A DNA stretch of 13,728 nucleotides, from contig JACDEQ010000030.1 of NCBI GenBank assembly GCA_013816225.1, forward strand, positions 1-13,728, written 5' to 3'. Source of the stretch: Armatimonadota bacterium (lineage in GTDB: Bacteria; Armatimonadota; Fimbriimonadia; Fimbriimonadales; ATM1). Below, piece after piece: positions 6,812 through 13,504 of this stretch (position 1 is its first letter; every line of letters begins with the position of its first letter). The translations under genes were made by a program, and so were the position numbers. The notes under the pieces were generated by a model. That model did not search any database. It saw only the letters and a program-made list of their open reading frames with translations, and was not told the origin of the DNA.

Positions 6812-9065
6812 GGTCGACGAGTGGTTCGGTCAGGGAGCTAAGCTTCCGTCCGAGGGCAGGATTCATTTCGTCGGGATTGGTGGTGCGGGGATGAGCGCAT
6901 TGGCGCGCATTCTGCTCACTCGGGGCCGGGAAGTGACAGGATCGGACATTGCCGAGTCGGCGAGCCTCAACTTATTTAGGGAGCGTGGAGCTAAGGTTTT
7001 CATCGGACATTCCGCGGAAAACGTGGACGGCGCCGCTGCGGTTGTGGTGAGCGACGCTATCAAGCTTTCCGACAATTCGGAAATCGCGGCGGCAAGAGAG
7101 AAGGGACTGACGTTCATCCGACGGTCGCAGCTGTTGGGGATCCTGCTGGAGGGCTACCGAGTCCTGGCGGTCACCGGCTCACACGGAAAGAGCACGACTT
7201 CTGCGATCCTCGCGCAGATCCTGGTCGACGCAGGGATGGACCCGCTGGCAATCATCGGGGCCGACGTGCCGGGGTTCGACGGGAATGTTCGGCATGGCCG
7301 CGGCGATTTTGCCGTGGTAGAAGCTTGCGAAGCCTACGACAGCTTTCACGATTTGAAACCCGAAATGGTGCTGTTAACCAATTTAGAGCCCGAACATCTC
7401 GATTATCATATTACTTGGGAAAATTTGCGAGGTAGTGTTGTCAAATTCATTAACTCGGCCACGGCAACTCCTAAACTGATTTTCTGTGGTGCAGATAAAG
7501 GCGCCAATGAGACTGCGTCATTTATTCGCGACAGCAAGGCGTATGCGTCGAATCCCGCCCTAAATGGCGAAATGCATATTATCGGGAAGCATAATGCCCT
7601 CAATGCGTCTGGCGCGATTGCCGTCGCCGAAGAAATCGGCATTCCCGCAAGTCGAGCGATCGCCGCGGCCGCGTCTGCCCGTGGCTGCGTTCGGCGGCTC
7701 GAGCGTATCGGGGAGGCGAACGGGATCACAGTTTACGACGACTATGCACACCACCCGACGGAAATAGATGCTTCGCTGGAAGCAATTCGGGGCGCGCACC
7801 ACAATAATCGAATTATCGCCGTTTTTCAACCCCACCTTTATTCCAGGACTAGGGACCAACTCGATGAATTTGCGCCCGCACTTTCGGCGGCAGATATTGC
7901 TGTTATTACCGACATTTATCCAGCGCGGGAACGCCCGATTCCAGGCATATCGTCCGCGTTAATTGTCGAGCGCCTCGAAAACATGGGTGCGCAAAGTATT
8001 TATATATCATCGCGACATTTGCTTCCGAGAAGTATCGCTGCTATTGCTAAACCTGGTGACGTAATTGTGGGAATGGGCGCCGGGAATATCGACAGCCTCG
8101 CCCCGGAGGTTTTACAAGAAATTAATCGGGCGGACGATCCGCTGAGGGTTGCCGTCTGGAGCGGTGGAGATTCCGCGGAAAGAGAGGTTTCGATTCTCAG
8201 CGGCGACAGGGTCGTGTCGGTGCTTCGGAGCAGGGGGTACCAAGTGGAAACCTTCGATCCAGCCGAGCTCCTGTTGAACCGTGGAGACGTGTCGAATCTG
8301 AAAGGCCCGGGCAGGCCCGACATCGTCTTTCTGGCTCTGCACGGTACCGGGGCCGAGGATGGCGCGACGCAAGGCTTTCTCGAACTGCTGCACCTTCCAT
8401 ACACGGGCAGCGGTGTTCTAGCGAGCGCGCTAACGATGGATAAGGCGGAGACGAAACGGCGGCTCAATGCCAAAGGGCTACCAACTCCAAAAGGAGTGGA
8501 AATACTTCGAGGCGATGAAATTCCAGACTTTCCGGTGCCGTGTGTTGTAAAGCCGAATGCGCAGGGATCGACCATCGGGCTCACTTTTGTTACCGATCCG
8601 GGCAAGCTCGGAGCAGCGGTAAAAAGGGCGCTGAAATACGATGAAGTCGCGTTAATAGAGGAGATGGCTCAGGGTGTGGAAATTAGTGTCCCGGTGCTCG
8701 GTGATGAAGTGTTGCCGGTAGTGGAGATTCGTCCGAAGTCAGGAATCTATGATTTTGAGTCCAAATATACGCCAGATGGGGCTGAGGAAATTGTTCCGGC
8801 AAGAATCAGTGATAACGCCACAAGAACTGCCAAAGAATACGCAAAACTCGCGCATGAGGCGCTCGGCGCGAGGGATCTTAGTCGTACCGACATGATCGTT
8901 AATGGCGACGAAATTGTTATTCTGGAAGTCAACACATTGCCCGGATTGACGCAGACTTCGCTACTTCCGAATTCGGCGGCTAGTATCGGAATTTCATATG
9001 GAGCGCTGTGTGAAAGAATTCTCACGATTGCAATGAGGCGATATGGCATCGAAAAGAAGAAGTAA
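6795..9065 (+). CDS. murC-ddl: MurC-Ddl fusion: UDP-MurNAc:L-Ala ligase joined to D-Ala-D-Ala ligase
   Basis: One 756-residue frame carries two enzymes. Residues 1 to about 444 are MurC, which adds L-Ala to UDP-MurNAc: GIGGAGMSALARIL (27-40), P-loop VTGSHGKST (126-134), EACEAYDSF (176-184, family EADESDxSF), TNLEPEHLDYH (195-205), GKHNALN (264-270), DDYAHHPTE (315-323), FQPHLYSRTR (344-353) and the closing GMGAGNI (426-432). After a five- to seven-residue linker, about 450-756 is a complete ATP-grasp Ddl (307 residues; E. coli DdlB has 306): SGGDSAEREVSILSG (456-470), LHGTGAEDG (515-523), YTGSGVLASALTMDK (536-550), VVKPNAQGSTIG (584-595), YDFESKY (652-658), LEVNTLPGLTQTSL (710-723). The Tyr in ESKY favours D-Ala-D-Ala over D-Ala-D-Lac. 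No stop or credible restart is seen at the junction. ATG 6795 follows AGAGG (6784-6788). Some stretches are much more AT-rich than their surroundings. Confidence 0.95.
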   Translation: MRLRSEVDEWFGQGAKLPSEGRIHFVGIGGAGMSALARILLTRGREVTGSDIAESASLNLFRERGAKVFIGHSAENVDGAAAVVVSDAIKLSDNSEIAAAREKGLTFIRRSQLLGILLEGYRVLAVTGSHGKSTTSAILAQILVDAGMDPLAIIGADVPGFDGNVRHGRGDFAVVEACEAYDSFHDLKPEMVLLTNLEPEHLDYHITWENLRGSVVKFINSATATPKLIFCGADKGANETASFIRDSKAYASNPALNGEMHIIGKHNALNASGAIAVAEEIGIPASRAIAAAASARGCVRRLERIGEANGITVYDDYAHHPTEIDASLEAIRGAHHNNRIIAVFQPHLYSRTRDQLDEFAPALSAADIAVITDIYPARERPIPGISSALIVERLENMGAQSIYISSRHLLPRSIAAIAKPGDVIVGMGAGNIDSLAPEVLQEINRADDPLRVAVWSGGDSAEREVSILSGDRVVSVLRSRGYQVETFDPAELLLNRGDVSNLKGPGRPDIVFLALHGTGAEDGATQGFLELLHLPYTGSGVLASALTMDKAETKRRLNAKGLPTPKGVEILRGDEIPDFPVPCVVKPNAQGSTIGLTFVTDPGKLGAAVKRALKYDEVALIEEMAQGVEISVPVLGDEVLPVVEIRPKSGIYDFESKYTPDGAEEIVPARISDNATRTAKEYAKLAHEALGARDLSRTDMIVNGDEIVILEVNTLPGLTQTSLLPNSAASIGISYGALCERILTIAMRRYGIEKKK

Positions 9066-9768
9066 AGGTGGGCGCGCCTATGGAGGCTCCTTCCCGTGGG
9101 CCTTTTTTTGGTTCTGTTCGTTTCTGATCATAACTTCGTTCGGTCTCGTTTTTAGCCCGTTGACGCGAGTGAAACGGGTGCGCATTAGTGCCAGCGAATT
9201 GAGAGACCACCAGAGGCTGGAAGCAATCATCCGCAGCATTGAACCCCTGCCGGCGATGCGCATACGTGGGGCAGAGGTCGAGCGTCTGGTGGAAGAAAAC
9301 GCCCATGTGGAGCGCTCCTCGTTCGCCCACAACATCTTTGGCCGGGGCTTCCTGAAGGTCGTCTACCGCGAGCCGGTAGCCACGGTGCGGGGCAACTACG
9401 CAGTCGATGGAGGTGGTGAGATTTTTCCAAGTTTGGGAGGGAATCTGAACTTGCCGACCATTGAGGGTAATGTTCAAGTTACGAGTCCTATCTTAACGTT
9501 ATGCGATCCAGGGCCGTTTCGGACTGCTGCAAGATATGCGAAAAAACTTCAATTTATTGAACGAATTCCGCCCGGAAGGCTCGCAATTGGGGAGCGTGGC
9601 GGGATATCCTACTTGGGTGGGAGCCTGCTCGTCGAATTTGGCGATGGGAGCAGGCTTCAGGAGAAGGTAGAGGTCTTTAAAAAGGCTCTTGAGCAGCGGC
9701 CCGAGTTGCTTAATGGAAAGGCTCGCCTAAACCTGGTCGACCCCGACGATCCCATGTCGGGAAACTAA
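9043..9768 (+). CDS. ftsQ: FtsQ/DivIB-type divisome protein
   Basis: Bitopic membrane protein that helps assemble FtsB/FtsL and the septal synthase. The 241 residues show a basic cytoplasmic tail (1-15), one transmembrane segment (about 17-38), then an extracytoplasmic POTRA domain (about 43-110) ending in LKVVYREPVATV (104-115, matching the family pattern ahead of the beta domain). A short beta domain follows with the typical VDGGGEIFP and LPTIEG strands (121-129, 137-142). ATG 9043 lies inside the murC-ddl end (23-base overlap) with GAGG at 9035-9038. Sequence conservation in this family is low, so the call rests on architecture, the ddl-ftsQ-ftsA-ftsZ neighbourhood and the POTRA/beta motifs. 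DivIB is an equivalent name. Confidence 0.88.
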   Translation: MASKRRSKGGRAYGGSFPWAFFWFCSFLIITSFGLVFSPLTRVKRVRISASELRDHQRLEAIIRSIEPLPAMRIRGAEVERLVEENAHVERSSFAHNIFGRGFLKVVYREPVATVRGNYAVDGGGEIFPSLGGNLNLPTIEGNVQVTSPILTLCDPGPFRTAARYAKKLQFIERIPPGRLAIGERGGISYLGGSLLVEFGDGSRLQEKVEVFKKALEQRPELLNGKARLNLVDPDDPMSGN

Positions 9769-9778
9769 GTTCTGTTAG

Positions 9779-10534
9779 ATGAGCAAATACTCGCTGTCGA
9801 AGGCGCCTAGCTGGATTGGGCCGGTCACAATTGTGGCTCTGCTGCTGGGCTTCTTGTTGACCGCCGCGATAAAAAGTTCGGCCGGCAGGTCGACTGATCT
9901 CTTCTATGGCCAGCGGCCGGTGTCGACATCGCCTACTCCCCCAGGAGACGCGATCGACGAACGCGACGACGAGATCAAGAACCTGCGCCAACAGGTGACC
10001 GATCTGCAGGATGCAATTTCCGACCGGTCGCGCCAGTCCGCCAACCTCAACGACAGCCTGCAGGAAGTAAAGCTGTTTGCGGGCCTGACGGAGGTGACCG
10101 GCCCTGGAATCGAGATTATCCTTCGGGATAGCAACAAGAAGAGCCCGGACATCAGCATCGTCAACGAATACAACATCCACGACCGCGACGTTCTAACGGT
10201 GGTCAACGACCTCTGGATGAGCGGGGCCGAGGCCATTTCCGTCAATGGACAGCGGCTTGCCAGGAGCACGAGTTTCCGATGCGAAGGGCCGGTTATCTAT
10301 GTCGGCCGCGTTCCGATCGCGTCCCCGGTGAAGATTTCGGCTATCGGCAACGCCGACACTTTGTACGGGGCAATGGCCATGCAGGGCCGGTTTTTGGACA
10401 ACATCAAGCAAGCCGATCCGGCTATGGTCGAGATTGCCAAGAAAGACAAGCTCGTCATCCCAGCCTATACCGGTTCTACCGAATCGGACTATGCGAAGTC
10501 AGTTTCTCAAAAGTCCTCCGGAGGGAAGAAGTGA
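9779..10534 (+). CDS. DUF881-family membrane-anchored coiled-coil protein (YlxW/YlxX-like)
   Basis: 251 residues: a short N-terminal tail, one transmembrane segment (about 13-31), a charged heptad-like region likely to form a coiled coil (about 58-98, DDEIKNLRQQVTDLQDAI), then a DUF881 domain (about 100-230). The domain's hallmark segments are present: EVTGPGIEIILRDS (105-118), VNEYNIHDRDVLTVVNDLW (128-146), SGAEAISVNGQRL (148-160) and PVIYVGRVPIASPVKISAIG (171-190). In Firmicutes and Actinobacteria such genes sit beside ftsQ, sbp and ftsZ. Their biochemical role is not established; a link to division is inferred from context. It starts 10 bases after ftsQ without an obvious Shine-Dalgarno sequence and ends in a GTGA overlap with sbp. 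Confidence 0.88.
   Translation: MSKYSLSKAPSWIGPVTIVALLLGFLLTAAIKSSAGRSTDLFYGQRPVSTSPTPPGDAIDERDDEIKNLRQQVTDLQDAISDRSRQSANLNDSLQEVKLFAGLTEVTGPGIEIILRDSNKKSPDISIVNEYNIHDRDVLTVVNDLWMSGAEAISVNGQRLARSTSFRCEGPVIYVGRVPIASPVKISAIGNADTLYGAMAMQGRFLDNIKQADPAMVEIAKKDKLVIPAYTGSTESDYAKSVSQKSSGGKK
10520..10525 (+). promoter_or_regulatory. Ribosome binding site for sbp (decides a GTG start)
   Basis: GGAGGG five bases before GTG 10531. The frame is open far upstream inside the DUF881 gene, but that extension is unrelated Arg-rich sequence, whereas the protein from this GTG matches the small basic family from its first residues. Confidence 0.7.
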
Positions 10535-10908
10535 TCGCGGTCCCTATTTTGGCCCTGGCAATCGGCTGTCTGTTGGCGTATTTCGCAGTCAATCCTACGG
10601 CGCCCCTCCCGCGCGAATATATCGGGGTCGCGTCCCTGGCTGGGCTAGACACGCTCTTCGGTGGAATCCGAGCGGCGCTTGAAACGAGGTTTCGAAACGA
10701 ACTGTTCCTAACGGGGTTCGTGTTCAACATTTTTCTCGCCCTCGGGCTGGTGTATCTAGGCACCAAAATCGGGGTCGAGATGTATCTTGCGGCAGTTGTC
10801 ACCTTGGGAGGAAGGCTGTTCTTGAACTTATCGATAATCCGGCGGCATTACCTCTCGAAGCTGGCTGATGCGCGCGACCGGAGAACTGTGGAGGCGAATC
10901 AATCATGA
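10531..10908 (+). CDS. sbp: Small basic family membrane protein Sbp (DUF1290)
   Basis: 125 residues starting at a GTG that forms GTGA with the end of the DUF881 gene. Three hydrophobic segments are visible (about 2-21, 32-46 weaker, 58-78) plus an amphipathic stretch near 84-102. Family hallmarks: a Pro-rich turn with PREYIGVASLAGLDTLFGGI (27-46), RAALETRF (47-54), FLTGFVFNIFLALGLVYLG (59-77), GVEMYLAAVV (81-90) and the RLFLNLSIIRRHYL end (95-108), followed by a basic tail. These match Sbp proteins found in Firmicutes and Actinobacteria near ftsZ. Function is unproven. Its place between DUF881 and ftsA and its overlaps with both suggest a role in the divisome. The stop overlaps ftsA in an ATGA. 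Confidence 0.9.
   Translation: MIAVPILALAIGCLLAYFAVNPTAPLPREYIGVASLAGLDTLFGGIRAALETRFRNELFLTGFVFNIFLALGLVYLGTKIGVEMYLAAVVTLGGRLFLNLSIIRRHYLSKLADARDRRTVEANQS
10890..10894 (+). promoter_or_regulatory. Ribosome binding site for ftsA
   Basis: GGAGG inside the sbp end, ten bases before ATG 10905. With the ATGA stop/start overlap it supports both direct initiation and coupling to sbp translation. Confidence 0.6.
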
Positions 10909-12140
10909 GCTCAATAGCGGCCGTAGATATCGGCAGCACCAAAGTCGTTACGGTCATCGCCGATCTCGAACACCCGGGATCGCCGCGAGTGGTCGGTGTC
11001 GGAGTTGCGCCCTGCGGCGGCACCAAAAGGGGCGTCGTTGTCGATATAGAGGAAACAGCTCAAGCCGTGGTGAGCTCCGTGCGAAAGGCCGAACATATGG
11101 CGAATCGGAAGCTTGGAAGCGCGACGGTGTCTGTCGCCGGCGAGCACCTGCACAGCCAGCCAAGCCGGGGCTTGGTGCCGATTCTCAACCCATCGCGAGC
11201 CATCACGCGGGAGGACGTCCACAGGGTCATCAACCACAGCAAGCAGATCGCAATCCAAGGCGACCGCGAGTTGATCTTGTCGGTGCCGCGGTCTTTCAAG
11301 ATCGATGGACGGGACGGAATTACCAAACCATTCGAGATGAGCGGCGAGCGGCTCGAAGTAAACACATTGCTCATAACGGGCCTAAGTTCGCAGCTCGAGA
11401 ACCTGCAACGCTGCATAGGCCGCGCGCAGATCGACGTGGAGCAGATGATTCCCCGCGCCCTGGCTACGGGCCTAGCGGTCACCGACGCAGCCGAACGAGA
11501 GCAGGGCGTGGCTGTGCTGGACATCGGTGGGGGTGCCACCGACGTCGCTGTGTACATTGACGGTAGTCCGATTCATCTTGCCATGCTCTCGGTTGGGTCG
11601 CAGCACATTACGTCGGACATTCAATACCTGCTGAAAACGACCACGGATGAGGCGGAACGGATCAAGGTCGACGCAGGAGCGTGTTCGCCGGAGGGCTTCG
11701 GCGAAGACGACGTCGTCGAGGTGGAGCAAATAGGCAATTCGCAAGCCCGGCCATTCTCGAAACGTGTGCTTGCGGAGATCATCGGATCCAGGGTCCGAGA
11801 AATCTTTCGCATGGCGAGTGAGGAGATCGACTCGGCGGTCGACCCGAAGAAATTGGGCGCTGGCTGGGTCGTAACGGGTGGCGGAAGCAAACTCCAGGGC
11901 CTTGCCGAGTTCGTTGAGACGGCAGCGGGAATCAAGGTTAGAACGGCAGCGCCCAAACCCTTTGTCGGCATGGGCGATATGCTGGCCGGTCCAGAGTTCG
12001 CCACCGGGGTCGGACTTATCAAATTTGGATTGAAAGCGCAGCAGGACGAGTCGGTCACCGCGGAAGCGGGCGATTCGCGGAAGTTGGTCCGCAGTATCGG
12101 TTCTATCTTCGCATCCAAGCCGAAAGAGGAAGAAATCTAA
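10905..12140 (+). CDS. ftsA: FtsA, actin-like membrane tether of the Z ring
   Basis: Cytoplasmic actin-fold ATPase that anchors FtsZ to the membrane and activates septal synthesis. The 411 residues match family length. Seen: phosphate-1 loop AAVDIGSTKVVTVIAD (5-20), 1C (SHS2) domain with GSATVSVAGEHLHS (71-84), phosphate-2 loop LDIGGGATDVAVY (205-217), SVGSQHITSDI (229-239, usually with a Gly-Gly before the His), IIGSRVREIF (292-301), adenosine loop VVTGGGSKLQGL (322-333) and FATGVGLIKFGLK (365-377). A variable linker leads to a C-terminal amphipathic stretch SRKLVRSIGSIFA (391-403), the expected membrane-targeting helix, here followed by an unusually acidic Lys/Glu tail. The start overlaps the sbp stop by four bases; ftsZ begins nine bases later. 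Confidence 0.96.
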   Translation: MSSIAAVDIGSTKVVTVIADLEHPGSPRVVGVGVAPCGGTKRGVVVDIEETAQAVVSSVRKAEHMANRKLGSATVSVAGEHLHSQPSRGLVPILNPSRAITREDVHRVINHSKQIAIQGDRELILSVPRSFKIDGRDGITKPFEMSGERLEVNTLLITGLSSQLENLQRCIGRAQIDVEQMIPRALATGLAVTDAAEREQGVAVLDIGGGATDVAVYIDGSPIHLAMLSVGSQHITSDIQYLLKTTTDEAERIKVDAGACSPEGFGEDDVVEVEQIGNSQARPFSKRVLAEIIGSRVREIFRMASEEIDSAVDPKKLGAGWVVTGGGSKLQGLAEFVETAAGIKVRTAAPKPFVGMGDMLAGPEFATGVGLIKFGLKAQQDESVTAEAGDSRKLVRSIGSIFASKPKEEEI

Positions 12141-12142
12141 AC

Positions 12143-12147
12143 AGGAG
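12143..12147 (+). promoter_or_regulatory. Ribosome binding site for ftsZ
   Basis: AGGAG in the eight-base ftsA-ftsZ gap. It is only one base from ATG 12149 and four bases from ATG 12152, so the second ATG, or even GTG 12158, may be the real initiator. This changes at most three residues. Confidence 0.55.
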
Positions 12148-12148
12148 C

Positions 12149-13504
12149 ATGATGAAAGTGACAAACAACGGAGCGCCATTAAACGCAATTATCAAGGTCA
12201 TCGGGGTCGGAGGAGGCGGCTCGAACGCCGTCAACCGGATGATCGAAGCGGGGATTCAAGGAGTCGATTTTATCGCCATGAACTCCGACATCCAGGTTCT
12301 CGATCTTTCCAGGGCCACGAACAAATTGCAGCTGGGTACCAACGTGACCCGCGGTCTGGGAGCGGGAGGCAACCCTGAGGTCGGCCGAAATGCTGCCGAA
12401 GAAAGCCGCAATGCCATCCGAGAATATTTGAGCGGGGCCGACATGGTATTCGTGACCGCCGGAATGGGCGGTGGAACCGGGACCGGCGCGGCACCGATCA
12501 TCGCCGAGCTGGCCAAGGACGTGGGCGCCCTCACTATCGGCGTGGTCACGAAGCCATTTGCCTGGGAGGGTCCAAGGCGTTGCAGATTAGCCGACGAGGG
12601 CATGGCACGGCTCACCGAAATAGTCGACACGATTATCTCGATTCCCAACGACCGCCTTTTACCGGTTGTCGAAAAGCGCACGACGCTGATGGAGGCGTTC
12701 CGCGTGGCCGATGACGTTCTTCGCCAGGGAGTCCAAGCAATCTCGGACATCATCACAATCCCGGGTCAGATCAACGTCGATTTTGCCGACGTCCGCTCGA
12801 TCATGTCCGGAGCGGGCCCTGCCCTGATGGGCATCGGCTACGGCACCGGTGAGCACCGAGCGCAACAGGCCGCCCAGAGCGCCGTTTCAAATCCGCTCCT
12901 GGAAACGAGCATTGAAGGGGCGACCCGGCTTCTGGTGAATATCACCGCTTCCGGCGACATCACGCTGGCTGAAGCGAACGAGGCAATGTCTTATATCCAA
13001 GGCCTCGCGGCCCACGACGACGCGAACATCATCTTTGGGACCGTCATGGATGAACGCATCGAAGGCGAGGTCCGAATCACCGTCCTCGCATCGGGCTTCA
13101 ATATGGCGACCGACCTCGGCAAGAAGGTTGCCGAAGTGACCACGGGAGTGGTTCCGACGCCTAAGCCGGTGGATGCACGCCGTACGGATACGGGCGTTCC
13201 ATTCGTTCAGAAGCGGATTCCGTATCAGCCTCGAATCGAGTCGATCCCGGAACCTGTTGCTGTGGCCGAGGACCGGCAGTCGACATTCAGCACTACGACG
13301 TTGCCTCCCGGAGCAGGGGCCGCGACCGGAACACCTCGACCGGTTCCGCCAAGACAAGTCGAACCGGAGCCGGAACCGGAGCCTCAGCCGGTAGCGGTCA
13401 CAGAAAAGCATCCCGAGCCTGTAGCAGTGGAATCTCCCGCGAACGAGGCGGACCTCGATATTCCCGCCTTCATTCGCGAGTATAAGCGGAATCAGGATAA
13501 CTAG
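12149..13504 (+). CDS. ftsZ: FtsZ, tubulin-like cell division GTPase
   Basis: Polymerises into the Z ring at mid-cell and recruits the divisome, through FtsA among others. The 451 residues are longer than the E. coli protein (383) because of the linker. Seen: IIKVIGVGGGGSNAVNRM (14-31), NSDIQVL (45-51, family NTDxQAL), G-box GGGTGTG (107-113), FAWEG (137-141), IPNDRLL (165-171) and T7 synergy loop NVDFADV (209-215), so both halves of the GTPase site are intact. From about 330 a low-complexity linker rich in Pro, Glu and Val (with an EPEPEPEP run near 405-412) leads to the conserved C-terminal peptide DLDIPAFIREYKR (435-447) that binds FtsA. Two adjacent ATGs (12149, 12152) are possible starts. 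It is the last + strand gene of the block. Confidence 0.97.
   Translation: MMKVTNNGAPLNAIIKVIGVGGGGSNAVNRMIEAGIQGVDFIAMNSDIQVLDLSRATNKLQLGTNVTRGLGAGGNPEVGRNAAEESRNAIREYLSGADMVFVTAGMGGGTGTGAAPIIAELAKDVGALTIGVVTKPFAWEGPRRCRLADEGMARLTEIVDTIISIPNDRLLPVVEKRTTLMEAFRVADDVLRQGVQAISDIITIPGQINVDFADVRSIMSGAGPALMGIGYGTGEHRAQQAAQSAVSNPLLETSIEGATRLLVNITASGDITLAEANEAMSYIQGLAAHDDANIIFGTVMDERIEGEVRITVLASGFNMATDLGKKVAEVTTGVVPTPKPVDARRTDTGVPFVQKRIPYQPRIESIPEPVAVAEDRQSTFSTTTLPPGAGAATGTPRPVPPRQVEPEPEPEPQPVAVTEKHPEPVAVESPANEADLDIPAFIREYKRNQDN

Noticed and set aside
8100..8165. Possible split of the fusion into separate murC and ddl genes by an internal start
   Set aside because: No stop codon, and no ATG preceded by a Shine-Dalgarno sequence at the junction. 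The frame is continuous and both domains are complete on either side.
8000..8605. 201-codon - strand frame over the MurC-Ddl junction
   Set aside because: Antisense shadow with Ser/Pro-rich composition; it does not suggest a separate gene at the fusion point.
10279..10530. Upstream extension of the sbp frame inside the DUF881 gene
   Set aside because: The extension is an Arg/His-rich shadow of the DUF881 domain; family similarity begins at GTG 10531, which has its own GGAGGG.
10868..11560. 230-codon Arg-rich + strand frame over ftsA
   Set aside because: Shadow frame of ftsA; FtsA motifs are continuous in the other frame.
11472..12188. 238-codon - strand frame over the ftsA end and ftsZ start
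   Set aside because: Antisense to conserved FtsA loops, with no recognisable domain or start signal.
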